Counted from the stretch's first letter, positions 1-12,982 are shown. The stretch: 64,000 bases of DNA from Typha latifolia (GCA_019914945.1 CM034099.1:17014704-17078703); one strand, 5' to 3'. The notes: a model not told the origin generated them from the sequence alone. Numbers and translations are program-made.

Positions 1-907
<907 letters not shown>

Positions 908-3070
908 TAAATGATCTAGAGCCGCCAAGAAATAGCGTTATAACGCCAAATGAAGTATCATGAACTGACTCTCAGTATATGAGGTAAGAACTGAAGTTGA
1001 TTTTAAGGTGACTAGATGCAGGAATTTGTTATTCATAAAGTAAAACGATAAAGTCATGAGAATGTATTTTCAACTTTTCCAGGTGAAATCGTGTAGTATG
1101 ATCAGCCTATTCTTTTCTTGCAAAGGTTCCACGCTGCCACAAAATTATCAATTGCAGGCTATAATTTGCGAGTTTCTTGACCTTGTCTATTTCTTAGATT
1201 TGTATGTTACATGTTTGCTGGCCAATCTGCTACTATGTCCATCAATCTAGGTAATGTGCAAAAGTAACCTATGTATTTATATATGCTGTTCATAATCTTA
1301 TCTTAGGGATGACACCTACGGTGGAAATTTCAGTTTCTATTGCTGCTGTAAATGGCCATGTCCTGATCTATTATGTGGAACAAATAAATTTGCCTTTGTG
1401 CCATCTCTTACCCCTTATAGTTTCATAGTGTTAACACTATTGGCTGAGCAAATAAATGATTGAGTTCATCAAGATGAAGGTCCACATGATGCTTCTGTGA
1501 CCTACTTAAACATTTCAAATTATTTAATGTAGTAGGTGAATTGGGGGGGCAATTGACAAAGTTAGGTGCCCAAATTAAGGTGAAAATGGAAATGGAACTT
1601 TTGGGTGTTGAATGTTCTGGGGGTGTTGTTGGATGCATATTAATATATCAATTGCGCACTTAAATTCATAAATTTTTTATATATTTTGAAGGATACACAC
1701 GATTAATACGTTCGTGTAAACTGATTTGCACAAATAATCCTGTATCGAATCCTAGCTCCTTCAGGGACCACATTCCTTCTCACTTCCTCTTTCTGATCTC
1801 TGCCAAAATAAAGATCAAAGCAATTCGGAGTAAAGCCATGACCAAGTCACCAAAACCTCTTCTTTGTCCGGCCTGGGCGAGTTCAAAGAGAGAGGTCAAT
1901 CCGGCTTCACTAGAAGCTCTCTTAGTGCGCAAAGAGGAGTAAAGCCTCAGGAAAGGGACAGGACAGTCAACTTTTACTGCTTCATTGTTCGTTCTCAAAC
2001 GGACAAAAAACAGAGTAATGTTCTTCTTCTATCGTCCTTTGAGCTCGGACAATGCCATGTACTACTGCTCACCTCTTTGATCATTACTTTGTTTTGGTAC
2101 GAACAAGTTATATTGAATACGATTTGGCAAGCTCGGACATTGCCGATCTTGTCAGTGGACAAACGAATCTGCAAACTATATTATCTCTTAATGAAGGTTA
2201 TCCTGAAAAAAGAGTTAAGAATGAAGCAAAAAATTTGAAACTAAAGTATCATGCCAATGGGAGGATCCTTCTCTAGGACCAAATGACATATGTAGTGATG
2301 TTATAGCAAGGTTTCGGAAAGGAACGTCTCCATGAGAAGACTATTTTATAACCCACTAGAAGCCCACGAGAACGAATAAATTCTATTTACTTGATACAAT
2401 GCACCCAGACATCAAAAGCGACTATATACGTGCATTACCGACAACCAAAGATATTACCAGTAATATTCCAGCATTGCCATGATCAAATGCAACTATTAAT
2501 CAATTAGAGATAACAACAAGGTTTTCAAAAGTTGATATTGTTGACGGTTAATTCTCATATTTAGTTGTGTAGTAGTCGATCTTAAAATTATTGGAAAGAG
2601 CTTGGTTATATAAAAACTAATATCCTAAACTCAAATCCTATTAAAGTATTACACTATGCTGAGTAGATTAAATGAGAGAAAAAGAAAAAAAGAAAATTAA
2701 TGAAGAAAAAATAATAATTCTCTCTTCTATTTGGACGCACGAGAGAAAAGTCTCTGTTCTATCTAAATAAAAATAATAATAATAATAATAATAATTCTCT
2801 ATTAACTCTTTCTTGTTTTCGTATTTACCTTCGACCAAAGAAGGTGTTAATTGTGTTAAAGTAGAAGTTAGTGAGTTTTATATTAAAATTTGAAGGAGAC
2901 CAAGGATTGGCGTACGTGAGCATCCAATTAGAAAGAAGGTAACCTATTTTTATCAAAATGGATGAGATTAGGTTCTCTTAATAAAATCAGATTGAATCTT
3001 AATAGCAAATCAGGCCAGGGAACAACGTGGGCCCTCCAATCTCCTCTCTGTTCCGCTCCTTTCCCTCCCC
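908..3070. other. Intergenic: 3' UTR of the ecdysoneless-type gene, then AT-rich spacer
   Basis: The first few hundred bases are probably the 3' untranslated region of the upstream gene. Bases 1640-2300 contain short open frames on both strands with no recognisable motif, and from about 2500 the DNA is AT-rich. An (AAT)n microsatellite lies at 2772-2794. I see no gene here. Confidence 0.6.
2772..2794. repeat. (AAT)n microsatellite
   Basis: About eight uninterrupted AAT units lie in an AT-rich spacer some 350 bases before the phosphoglycerate dehydrogenase gene. Confidence 0.9.
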
Positions 3071-3077
3071 TATAAAT
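3071..3077 (+). promoter_or_regulatory. TATA box of the phosphoglycerate dehydrogenase gene
   Basis: TATAAAT sits 69 bases before the ATG in a C/T-rich context. A CT-rich leader (CATCTCTCTCTCTCATAATC) follows just before the start codon. Position and sequence fit a core promoter with a start site near 3100. Confidence 0.65.
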
Positions 3078-3139
3078 TTCCCTCCATTTTTCCTCTTCAC
3101 CCTCGTAACCATCCATCTCTCTCTCTCATAATCTCTCTC

Positions 3140-6100
3140 ATGGCGTCTTCGAAGACTCTCTTCGTGCCAAATAATACACTAAATCCCTCCTTCATCTCCT
3201 CTGAACACTTGCGATCCCAATTCCGATCGGGGGCCTCATCCCTCACCCTCCCGTCCCACCACCGCAAGACTCTCTCGGTGATCTCCGCCTCAGCCGGGGA
3301 AGGAGAGAAGCCGACGGTCCTGATCTCGGAGAAGCTCGGCGACGCGGGATTGGCCGTGCTGCGCGAGTTCGCCGTGGTGGATTGCGCCTACAGTCTCTCC
3401 CACGCGGAGCTCTGCTCCAAGATCGCCCTCTGCGATGCCCTAATCGTCAGGAGCGGGACGAAGGTGACGAGGGAGGTGTTCGAGGCCGGGAAGGGGAGGC
3501 TTAAGGTGGTGGGGAGAGCAGGGGTGGGGATCGACAACGTGGATCTCCAGGCGGCAACGGAGTTTGGATGCCTCGTCGTGAACGCGCCCACCGCGAACAC
3601 CGTTGCGGCGGCGGAGCACGGGATCGCGCTTCTTGCCGCCATGGCGAGGAATGTTGCCCAGGCGGATGCGTCCATGAAGGAAGGTGAGGACTCGTTCTGT
3701 TTTTCCTCTGTTTTGGTTGCTATTTTCGGATTTGTTGGTCTTTTGGCGCATTTAATTAGGATCCGAGTTGATGGTGGTGGCCAGTGATTTAATGAAGTAT
3801 TATTTCTTGAGTTTTTAAAATATAAGTTACGGGGCAAGTTCTATTGATTCCAAACATGGTTAATATGCAAAATTCTATCAAAACCTTGATTTTATTTTGT
3901 TTTTCTATTGGTAACACTAGAATCTAGTATGTACCGCATATATAAATAATATTTATTTTATTAAAATATATTAACTATTAAACTATATATATTTTATTTT
4001 TAAAATTTAATTTTGCCCATTAAAAAACACTATAATTAAATTACAAAAGCCTCTCTCTTTTTTTGACATGAGTTTTCTGATGTATAAGTTAGATTTCTTG
4101 TTTGCAATTAATGAAAAAAAAAACATGTGTACTATAAACTAAATAAAAATTACGAGATGCCTTTTTCCAACATGTGTACTATAAAGTAAATATAAATTAC
4201 GAGATGCCTTTTTCTCTTTTCTTTTTGCCGGTGGAAGATAATAATTAGTTGTTGTACGTTATAATTAATTCTTTTTTTTCTATCTATAATTTATTCTTTA
4301 TACTAGATGTATAACTTTTTATATGTAAAATATGTGCAATTTATATAAACAAAGACCCATTTTTACTATTTTAAAAATAAAAAAATGTGTAAATAAGCAT
4401 AGAGAAGTGATTATATTTGCTGTGATTTATTTATTTATTTTCGTTTAGTGATCAGTATATTTGGAACGGAATGATGACTTGGATTTCTACGACTAATGGG
4501 ACAATTTACGCATAACAACACGTCTCTTTCAGAATAGTGTGGCTTAGGATCTTTGTTTTGAGTATTAGCAAACACTTAGTCGTCATCATTGTTCAGTTTC
4601 AAGATATGCGACTGTCTCTATGGTTAGATAATTACATAAGATGATTTATTGATAGATGTTCATATGCTAACATTCTTACTGCTGTGTATGCGCTGTGAAG
4701 GAAAATGGCAACGCAACAAGTACGTTGGTGTCTCTCTAGTTGGGAAGACGCTGGCAGTCATGGGTTTTGGGAAGGTTGGCACCGAAGTTGCTAGGCGTGC
4801 AAAGGGACTTGGAATGCATGTAATTGCTCACGATCCGTATGCCCCTGCTGATAGAGCCCGTGCCATCGGAGTCGAGCTAGTTTCTTTTGATGAAGCCATG
4901 TCCAGCTCAGATTTCATCTCTCTCCATATGCCGCTCACTCCTGCAACGTCAAAGATACTCAATGATGGAACGTTTGCAAAGATGAAGAAGGGTGTGAGGA
5001 TCATAAACGTAGCCAGGGGCGGAGTAATTGATGAGGATGCTTTAGTGAGAGCACTTGACAATGGAACAGTTGCTCAGGTGACCTCTTGAATTATGAATTT
5101 ACAATGATACATCAGTAAATGATGATGCTTTCTAGTGTAAGTGTAAAATATTTCCTTTTGTAATCCCGGACCAGGCAGCTCTTGATGTCTTCACCGAAGA
5201 GCCCCCACCAAAAGACAGCAAGTTGGTGCTACATGAGAATGTCATAGCTACACCTCATCTTGGAGCTAGTACTGTGGAAGCCCAGGTTTCTCTTTCATCC
5301 ATGTTATCTCTCATTTAAATCTAGAGGATATCACATTATCACCTCACTATAATAAATCACCAAAACCGCAGGAAGGTGTAGCTATTGAAATAGCAGAGGC
5401 TGTTGTAGGGGCATTAAAAGGTGAACTTTCTGCCACTGCTGTGAATGCACCAATGGTTCCTCCTGAGGTACGTAATAAGTTGGAAAAATGAATATCTGTT
5501 CCTGGAGATCTAGCTATATGATTCCTTTACCATGCATAAACTATTTTGGCTTTCAGGTTCTAGCAGAGCTATCTCCTTATGTTGTCCTGGCAGAGAAGTT
5601 GGGTAGGCTGGCTGTGCAACTGGTGTCAGGAAGAAGTGGCATTCATGGGGTTAAGATCATCTACTCGTCAGCTCGAGACCCTCATGATCTGGAAACAAGG
5701 ATTCTTCGAGCCATGGTCACGAAAGGCATCGTAGAACCCATATCCACTGTGTTTGTAAACCTTGTTAACGCTGACTATACCGCCAAACATAGAGGTTTAC
5801 GTATTAGTGAAGAGCGCGTCATCCACGAAGGATCTCCCGAGATCCCATTGGACTCTATCCAGGTTCAACTTTCACATGTGGACTCTAAGTTTGCAGGTGC
5901 TATATCTGATTCAGGCAATATTGCAGTGGAGGGGCGGGTGAAGGATGGTATACCTCACCTCACACTTGTGGGGTCTTTCAGTGTAGATGTGAGCCTTGAA
6001 GGCAACGTCATACTATGCCGGCAGGTTGATCAACCTGGGATGATTGGTAAAGTGGGGATCATTCTTGCCGAGCAAAACGTAAATATCAACTTTATGAGTG

Positions 6101-6228
6101 TCGGTAGGACTGTCAGGGGAAAGCAAGCCATTATGGCCATTGGAGTTGATGATGAGCCCAACCAGGACACTCTCAAGAAACTTGGGGACATTCCAACAAT
6201 TGAGGAGTTTGCTCTCCTCAAGCTATAG
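3140..6228 (+). CDS. PGDH: D-3-phosphoglycerate dehydrogenase, chloroplastic
   Basis: It oxidises 3-phosphoglycerate to 3-phosphohydroxypyruvate with NAD+, the first step of the plastid phosphorylated serine pathway. Coding exons are 3140-3683, 4701-5077, 5175-5285, 5372-5467 and 5557-6228. All have GT-AG borders and matching phases, and give 599 residues, the usual size of the plant enzyme. Residues 1 to about 50 are Ser-rich and basic, like a transit peptide. The body starts near [14 protein letters not shown]. The Rossmann motif [18 protein letters not shown] lies near residue 203 and is followed by the cofactor-selecting Asp in AHDPY. The active-site regions [13 protein letters not shown] (Arg), DVFTEEPP (Glu) and TPHLGAST (His) are intact. 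The last 75 residues ([16 protein letters not shown] to EEFALLKL) form the regulatory ACT domain. Exon 1 is much richer in GC than the later exons. The gene appears complete and functional. Confidence 0.96.
4123..4215 (+). repeat. 47-bp tandem duplication in PGDH intron 1
   Basis: Two adjacent copies, starting at 4123 and 4170, each begin ACATGTGTACTATAAA and end ACGAGATGCCTTTTTC. They differ at only a few bases, so the duplication looks recent. They lie in the 1017-nt first intron. Confidence 0.85.
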
Positions 6229-7675
6229 GGGCATTCCATTTTCGGCGCTTTCAGAGGGGAAGTACTTGAGAGGAAGGAAACTCTTTGATCGCTTCATGCA
6301 TTGTTGCTTCCTTACCAGTCTATACTGTCACGTACTATATCATTTTGAATAAATATTCCTTTTCGATGTTCAATTTCTAGTTTCAGGAGAGGGATGCAAT
6401 TGAGCATTGTCGTAATTATATCAAGGGTGTTCTTGGTAGGCTAAATCAGGCAGTATATAATAAATGGTTAGCATGGTTTGGCCTATTATTATGGAGCTAG
6501 CTTCATCTTTGCATTGCTATGCATGTCAGCTTGTTATTATTGTTAGCTGATACGATACTAAATTCAAAGTATCGATACTCGAGTAGCAGTTCATTTTGGC
6601 CGCTAATGGACCTCCTTTCCTCATGCTTTGCCTCTCGATCGCTCTCCTGTATGAATATCAAACGAAATCAAACCTCTCCGGTATAATTTTTTGATGAGCA
6701 GAGCTTGATCAACCTTCTGACTCTCACATGCAGACATCACAAACTTTGATCTGCTATTGTATTCAAACTTAGGTTAATTTAGTTTGATACAATTCAAGCG
6801 CCTTGTCAAGGGTCATGACCCGCCCAACTTTGCACATGATTTAAAGTTCTAGTTGGCTAACACACTGACCGTGACGAGGGAGGATTGACATTTTGGCTGA
6901 GTTTAACCGAAATTTAACTTCTTTGCAACCATAATTTTGTCACCAAATTCTTGAAACGCCCAGAATTATCAGTAACCTTGACTTTTGCTGCAATTAAACC
7001 CGTTACATCACTCAACGAGAATTCATATGACAAATAGGGCGGCCATCCATATATGTGAAGGCCGTTTTCAAGGAGTCATTGCCCGAGGCAGCCTTTTAGC
7101 TTTATGAATTAATACAGCTAGCAGCATTGCCTAGCGTACCAAGAGACGATAAGAATATCGGTACTTCTTCCAATCGAGATATGCCATCTGGCGGATATCT
7201 CATCGCACTCATATCTTGCGGTCGGATGCAGTGTAGATGTGGTCCCTTCTACTTCTGGCCTCTGGGTCATCTTTCAAGAGAAATCTGTTGCTTTTTTTTT
7301 CCCGATTACCGTAAGAAATTAGAAAAGAAAACGGGATGTACGATATAATATTTATCTGACATGGTAACCAATGGCAGTATGTCACGTACCCCAAACTAAA
7401 TTTTAACTTTGTCGTGTGGAAAGGCAAGGACTGTTCGCGAAATGAAGGGCCCTAGAGTAGGGATCTAGGAGTGTGAGCAATCAATCGTGGGGCCCAATGT
7501 GGGCCCGGGACCATGACACCAAGGCGAGGCAAGTCCTAGCAACCTTGGATTACGTGGCCGCAGGCCTTCCACGTATGCTTAGTGGACTCCCCTATCCTTC
7601 CAATCCCCCAGGGCGAAGATAGAGAGGCAACCAATGGGATAATCCTAAATCCCAACCCAGATATAGATCAGAGAT
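6229..7675. other. Intergenic: PGDH 3' UTR and upstream region of the CONSTANS-like gene
   Basis: Bases 6229 to about 6360 are likely PGDH 3' UTR, with AATAAA near 6350. The rest holds no gene that I can support. Bases 7430-7620 become GC-rich, with GGCCCAATGTGGGCCCGGGA near 7490 and several GGGCCC-type palindromes. This fits the proximal promoter of the next gene, but no TATA box is obvious. Confidence 0.5.
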
Positions 7676-7693
7676 AGAGAGAGAGAGAGAGAG
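7676..7693 (+). repeat. (AG)n tract in the 5' leader of the CONSTANS-like gene
   Basis: Nine AG units end 17 bases before the ATG. GA/CT tracts of this kind are common in plant 5' leaders. Confidence 0.85.
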
Positions 7694-7710
7694 TAGAGAG
7701 TGGAAGGGAG

Positions 7711-8742
7711 ATGGAGAAGAACACTTACTGGGGCATAACTGCGAAGCGCTGCGACTCGTGCCACACCTCTCCCGCCCTCCTCTTCTGCCGCGCTGACTCG
7801 GCCTACCTCTGCGGCACGTGCGATGAGCGGGTGCACGGGTCGTGCGGGCGCCACGAGCGCGTGTGGCTGTGCGAGGTCTGCGAGCAGGCCCCCGCCGTCG
7901 TCACGTGCAAGGCCGACGCCGCCGTCCTTTGCGTCACGTGCGATGCCGACATCCACTCCGCGAACCCGCTCTCCCGCCGCCACGAGCGACTCCCACTCAC
8001 CGCGTTTCTCGGCTCCCTCTCCTCCGCTTCCAAGCCCTTTGCCTCCGCCGGCGGAGGCCAGCTCCTCGCCTCCGGTGCCGAAGAGGAAGGGGATGACAAC
8101 GACGAGGAAGATAACGAGGCGGAGGCGGCGTCGTGGCTGCTCCCCGAGCCTAATCCAAACCCGAAGGGGACGATCGGATCCGGAGACTTCTTCTTCTCCG
8201 AGGTTGATCCGTACCTGGATCTGGAATACGCAGCATCCATGGACGGTATCAAAACCATCGGCGTACCAAATCCCTCTCTCCTCCTTGAATCGGATGGCTA
8301 CCCCGACCTTGATCTGGATCAGTCCAAGCCCTTCCATTACTCCGATCACTCTATAACCCACAGCGTAAGTACTCCTCCTAATCCATTTCAGGTTTCGAGT
8401 TTGCAATCGTTCAAAAATGTTGATCGATTTGGAATCCAGGTGTCATCATCGGAGGTAGCGGTGGTGCCGGACGCTGCCGGAGTCGGTAAGGACCGGATGG
8501 CGACGATGGACCGGGAGGCGAGGGTGATGCGCTACCGAGAGAAGCGGAAGAGTAGGAGGTTCGAGAAGACGATCAGGTACGCGTCGAGGAAGGCGTACGC
8601 GGAGACGCGGCCAAGGATAAAGGGAAGGTTCGCCAAGCGGGCGGAGGTGGAGACGGAAGTCGGAAAGATCTACTCGTCCGCCGCCGCCGCCGTGGCTGCC
8701 CTCATGGTCGACTCCGACTACGGCGTCGTGCCCTCATATTAG
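7711..8742 (+). CDS. COL: CONSTANS-like zinc-finger transcription factor (two B-boxes plus CCT)
   Basis: This is a nuclear regulator of the CONSTANS-like group, which acts in light and photoperiod responses. Residues 13-55 form B-box 1 (CDSC to CDERVHG, with the His ligands) and residues 56-100 form B-box 2 (CEVCEQAPAVVTC to DADIHSANP). A long acidic middle follows. The CCT domain starts at REARVMRYREKRKSRRFEKT and ends GRFAKRAE. The C-terminus YGVVPSY is a VP-type motif of the kind that binds COP1 in relatives. The frame is open throughout, but I propose an intron at 8365-8439: GTAAGT donor, AATCCAG acceptor, 75 nt, phase 0. Splicing joins THS to VSSSEVAVVPD, the arrangement I recall for group I members, and gives 318 residues with CCT at about 244-286. 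Retention would give 343. Which paralog it is cannot be decided. Confidence 0.93.
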   Translation: MEKNTYWGITAKRCDSCHTSPALLFCRADSAYLCGTCDERVHGSCGRHERVWLCEVCEQAPAVVTCKADAAVLCVTCDADIHSANPLSRRHERLPLTAFLGSLSSASKPFASAGGGQLLASGAEEEGDDNDEEDNEAEAASWLLPEPNPNPKGTIGSGDFFFSEVDPYLDLEYAASMDGIKTIGVPNPSLLLESDGYPDLDLDQSKPFHYSDHSITHSVSTPPNPFQVSSLQSFKNVDRFGIQVSSSEVAVVPDAAGVGKDRMATMDREARVMRYREKRKSRRFEKTIRYASRKAYAETRPRIKGRFAKRAEVETEVGKIYSSAAAAVAALMVDSDYGVVPSY

Positions 8743-11038
8743 GATATCCTTCTCTGTTGTGTATTATTTGTATACTTCTATAATGTAACTTCTCATCGTT
8801 CTCTTCTTCACCGTACTCTAATTGCTACTAGGATTTTTGAAAGCGACAAAGGGAAACGCCTTTTGCCTTTTGATAGTTACTATAACAATAATTTTAACAA
8901 TTTTTAGGTGGCAAATACATAGTTTTGATTATACTAACTTATTAGCTCTAGAGAAATCTTACTAAGTTTTGCTCAATTAAATTGATACCTCTCCTCTTGT
9001 AGGTGAACTGTCTTTTATTTTGGCCTTTTATTATCTGGATAATGGTTTTCAATGGTGAAAAAGCTTAATTCTATTTGCAATTAAAATTGTTTTCTGTTAG
9101 AAGGTTCAGCTTGTTTGCAAAAAATTTGGTCCAAGACTACATATTCCGAGTCACTTTCAAATTGTACAGTTTGATAGTTTGGTGGAATTCTTTTCGCAAA
9201 CTGCATCGGAGCAATGAAATAGAGAAACTTCATAACCAGGTATAGTTTCAGTTTCTTTATCTTTATCTACAAGAGTCATAGATGAACTCAAACTGGTAGA
9301 GTATTCACTTACTGTGTTAATCCAATGTCCCACCAGTGCATTCAATTTCTTCCTGCACTTTGGCAAACCCAATCGACGATGGCCTTGTCTACATAAGTTA
9401 AGAGTGGAAGATTGAATACGGCAAAAGGCATATACTAATGACGAGAAAATGGAGTTAGAAATTGGCCATCACACTAAGGCGAAGTATATGTATATATTCA
9501 CATACATCCCCGAGTTGGTTGCTCAACTAAAAGTCTCACTGCCCGCTGTTAAAATAATCAAGCTGGCTCGCTAAAGTTTGATTAAGTTTTGTTAGAAAAT
9601 GAGTCGATTCAAATTTAATTTACAAAACAGGCTCAAAGATATTTTTAAGCCAATTGATCACCAACCGATTTGATCCAGATTGATTGAATAAGACTCAAAA
9701 TTAATAATTTAATATTTAATATTAATATATAATATATATGACTAATGTAATGTTAAGATCTAAAAGCTCATAATATTATTATATTAGTTCGATTTATGTA
9801 TGAATTAGCCGAGGTCTGAAATTTTTTATTGATCGTCTTGTTTACACTTGATCTTAAAATTAGCTCAAACTAATTTTAACTTAGATGTTTGGGTCCCTAG
9901 GGTGAGCATCTATAAATATGTGAAAGAAACTCTAATTGAAGTATGATCTGATAATTAAAATTAGCTTTGGCTTTTATCTTTTTCTCAACTGTCTCTAGTC
10001 ATTGGCGCCATCTTCCATCTCCTTCCTTCCACCGCTCAAGTTTTTGGTCGGCATCCTCTAACTCATAATCCCCCTCTTCTACAATAACTTCTCACCCTTC
10101 ACACCAATGAGTTAACCTAACAATTATCTAGCCATTGGAGAGCTAACAAGCTATGGTTTATTTAACTTTTGGCCATTGTTTAGTCGATATCTTAATATCT
10201 AACGGTCCAAACCCTGCGATCTTAGATTCGTTGGAAAGTTGTTTCCAATAGCAACAATATAACTAAAATTCAAGAAGATCCGTCGGTTGGATTGTTCGAA
10301 GATCTCTTCGAAAGTTACAAACCTAATCAAGTCTAGAACTATTCGTATCGGATCAAGTTTGTTCGTAACAACTATCTCTTACGTCTTATAGTCAGAATGA
10401 AGGGAGGCAAGATCAATCCCTTCATAGAAAATTGCTCATAGGGAGAGAAGTAACCACAAAAATTTCATCACCATCTATAAAATTGCACCACTCCAATCAA
10501 TCGAGCCCTTTGGCACTATTAAGGAAAATAATTGTGCCAGCTCTATCCTGACCCCAAGCACCTCGTCGGAGAGATGTTGCTCACTGAGAAGGTAAGACCA
10601 ACTTATCGATGGACATATAAGAAGTTGAAGTGTCTAAGGAGGGGGAAAGGAGGGAAATATAAGGCAACATCAATATTAACAGTGAACCCCAGATGATGAA
10701 AGGGAAGAAGAGAGGAAAATAAAAAACCAATCATATAGGAGGCGACTCTCCCCTCTTGTAGCATTTTATATCATTTTATCACAATGCCGTTTTTTTTCGA
10801 GGTTAAAGAGTCTCAATTTTTGCATAGTTATTTATGTTTCTAACCATATTAGATTGGCAATGGAATACGTGCCATGCCATATTCTAAACAATTGAAAGTC
10901 TCAGTATATGCAGTAGAGAGTAGAGACAATAATTATACAGATATAGACTTGGTGATTCTTCATGAGAAAATTAAAAATTGTAACAGTATTAGTAGTTTTA
11001 ATTGTTTACTTTTCTTCTATATTGCATGGTACATCGAA
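8743..11038. other. Intergenic, with degraded repeat-like stretches
   Basis: The first 150 bases are probably the 3' UTR of the CONSTANS-like gene. Bases 9530-9900 hold AGCTCA/GATTTAAATT-rich sequence resembling worn hAT-type repeats. Bases 9960-10760 contain phrases typical of old LTR-retrotransposon leaders (for example TTCGTTGGAAAGTTGTTTCC near 10230), but no boundaries or frames can be drawn. No protein-coding gene is supported. Confidence 0.4.
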
Positions 11039-11111
11039 GCCGTCCTAGCTCAGCTGGTAGAGCGCACGGCTTTTAACCGTGTGGTCGTGGGTTCGATTCC
11101 CACGGACGGCG
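11039..11111 (+). tRNA. tRNA-Lys (anticodon UUU)
   Basis: A 73-nt cloverleaf can be folded by eye. The acceptor stem is GCCGTCC paired with GGACGGC at 11104-11110, with discriminator G at 11111. The D arm starts GCTCAGCTGGTAGAGC, and the anticodon loop is CTTTTAA with TTT at 11072-11074. The T arm is GTGGG-TTCGATT-CCCAC. Internal promoter boxes A (TAGCTCAGCTGG) and B (GGTTCGATTCC) are intact. There is no intron and no encoded CCA, as expected for a nuclear gene. A TATATT motif lies about 20 bases upstream. Confidence 0.97.
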
Positions 11112-11125
11112 ATAGTTTCTGTGCA

Positions 11126-11131
11126 TTTTTT
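11126..11131 (+). terminator. RNA polymerase III terminator of tRNA-Lys
   Basis: Six T residues lie 15 bases after the tRNA 3' end, a standard oligo-T stop for RNA polymerase III. Confidence 0.75.
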
Positions 11132-12381
11132 ATTTGTATATATTTGATGTAAATAGGCATTGCTTTTATTTATAATCGAGCATTAATTTGGCTCAGTTGT
11201 CCAACACTCAAACACCAAATCCTGCTTAATTTCGTCTCTCGAGGCAATTTGCGGTCCCAAATATCGTATGCTATATTGCTATAGCATTGGCGATTCAATA
11301 GTGGAGAGCCAACAGCGGCATGACGATTGATGGATGGTCATGATCATGATCATGTTCATGTTCATGATCTTCGCATCTTCTAGTGGGATTCCCATACTAG
11401 TCACCTCGCAAACCACTATTCTCCTGGTGGTGGTGGTCCTCGTTACTTATATAACTAATTAAATATTTTTTTTAATTACAACCGAAAGCAAATGGCTTCA
11501 TAATTCTCTTAATCTATGGATGCCATAAAATAAGAGCCAGCAGGAATGCGAAGCTAGGTTCTTCTTTCTATGCATGCTCTGATGCAGATAGGGCACTTGG
11601 AAAGAGAGATCCATAGTAGAATATAGTTGTCGGCTCAATACCTGGTTGTAAGTTTGAAAGCAGCCTGTCGAGTGGCCGCGTCCTTCAAGCTATCTGATGC
11701 CCAGAAACTTCCACGAGTTGTGGTCATGTCATTCTAAAGCTAACATCTCCCCTTCAATCCTTCATATTCCTCGAAATGGGCGTATAAGGATTAAGGAAAG
11801 AAATTAAATAGATTAATCTCCTTCCAATTGCCCTGACTGCAGAAGCGTTCAGTGAGACCACACACACACACCCCCTTCTCGTGTGATGGAAGAGCTCTTC
11901 GCTGGATCCTACTAAGAAAGGTTATACCACCCACTAGAAAGGACAAAAGAGTAACTAACTAAAAAGAAAGCCTACCAGTACCATAGCATTAATAATGCTG
12001 CTCCAGTGGTTAGACGTTATAAATATTTCAGAAGGCGTCACGCACCCGACTCACCGCGTCCACTCATGGACCCGACCTCCACTTGTCACCTAAGCTCGTT
12101 AAAGCCACGTAGGATGACGCACTCGCAGGCATTTATCTTCTTCTCCGGCTCCGTTTCCCACTTCGAGTCCCCCACTACCAAAAAGTAGTAGTAGTAGTAG
12201 TAGTAGTAGTATTCCCATTTCCAATAAAATAACCCCAGAACTTTACTCAGATTAAAATAAGAAAAAGGGGAAAAAAAGTAATGCTAATCGCTTTCATCAC
12301 AAGAACAACAACTCTTCCATTCACTCTCCAACTCGAGATAGATTTACAAGTTCCCGCATATGACAAGGAAACCATCAAAAT
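11132..12381. other. Intergenic spacer with short tandem repeats
   Basis: A hexamer-like repeat (CATGATCATGATCATGTTCA) occurs at about 11337-11369 and a short (AC)n run near 11863. The last 200 bases are likely the 3' UTR of the minus-strand GLUTAMINE DUMPER gene. No gene is supported. Confidence 0.5.
12185..12211. repeat. (AGT)9 microsatellite
   Basis: Nine AGT units lie about 170 bases beyond the stop codon of the minus-strand GLUTAMINE DUMPER gene. Confidence 0.9.
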
Positions 12382-12870
12382 TTACACCTCCTGGCTCTGG
12401 TCCTCTCTCAGGCTACTGCTCTGGTTCAAATCCCGGGTCTCTTTTCCGGTCTCCTTCGGCTCCTCCACCTCCTTCTCGTCGCCGTCTTTTCCCTTTCCGT
12501 GATCACCAAAAGACGAAGCCCGGCTCGAGATTGGGGTCGCCAGGAAAGTCGGCTTCTCGTCGCCGGCCATGATCACTAGAATCTTCTCCTCGTAACACAC
12601 AGCCGAGGCTGCCGCCGCCGACGTGGGCTTCCCCCTCCCGGCGCCTGCGCCGTCTTCTCCCTCCCCGGCGCCCTCCTCGAGGTAGCCGGAGAGCTTCCAG
12701 TAGGAGCACGCGAGGATGAGGAGGGCCAAGGCGATGAGGCCCAACATCGCCGCGAGCCCCCCGAAGAGGTACGGCACAGGCGAGTGCCACACCGAGTGGG
12801 GCCCTCCTCCTGCCACCGGAACCGGCGCCGCCATAGTCGCCGGCGAGTCGAACATAGGTCCAGGCCTCAT
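12382..12870 (-). CDS. GDU: GLUTAMINE DUMPER-type single-pass membrane protein
   Basis: This is a 162-residue intronless protein of the plant GLUTAMINE DUMPER family. These are small membrane proteins that raise amino-acid export when over-produced and bind the LOG2 ubiquitin ligase. A short Pro/Gly-rich N-terminus ends HSVWHSPVPYLFGGL. One hydrophobic segment lies at about 34-56 (LFGGLAAMLGLIALALLILA), followed by CSYWKLSGYLEE. The family signature VIMAG lies at 99-103 within KILVIMAGDEKPTFLATP. The C-terminal tail is charged and Ser-rich. The gene is very GC-rich. A TATA box on the same strand lies 113 bases before the ATG. The length is normal for the family. I see no damage. Confidence 0.94.
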   Translation of the reverse strand: MRPGPMFDSPATMAAPVPVAGGGPHSVWHSPVPYLFGGLAAMLGLIALALLILACSYWKLSGYLEEGAGEGEDGAGAGRGKPTSAAAASAVCYEEKILVIMAGDEKPTFLATPISSRASSFGDHGKGKDGDEKEVEEPKETGKETRDLNQSSSLREDQSQEV

Positions 12871-12982
12871 ATTGCTTCTAATCTAGTTGGGACTTGAGAC
12901 TTGGGAGGTTTAGATGTACTTAAGAAAGAAGATAGAAGGGTGAGCTTTTGGAGATGGTGGAAAGGAGTGGAGTGGTGATGGG

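Noticed and set aside
1864..2276. Overlapping open frames of 124 and 74 codons
   Set aside because: No recognisable domain, unusual composition and no splice or promoter signals; likely chance or worn repeat DNA.
7645..8406. 253-codon open frame on the minus strand over the CONSTANS-like gene
   Set aside because: It is a shadow of a GC-rich coding exon; the plus strand encodes B-boxes that are recognisable and it has no motif of its own.
9960..10760. Possible LTR-retrotransposon leader
   Set aside because: Phrases look familiar but no LTR ends, primer site or protein motif could be identified.
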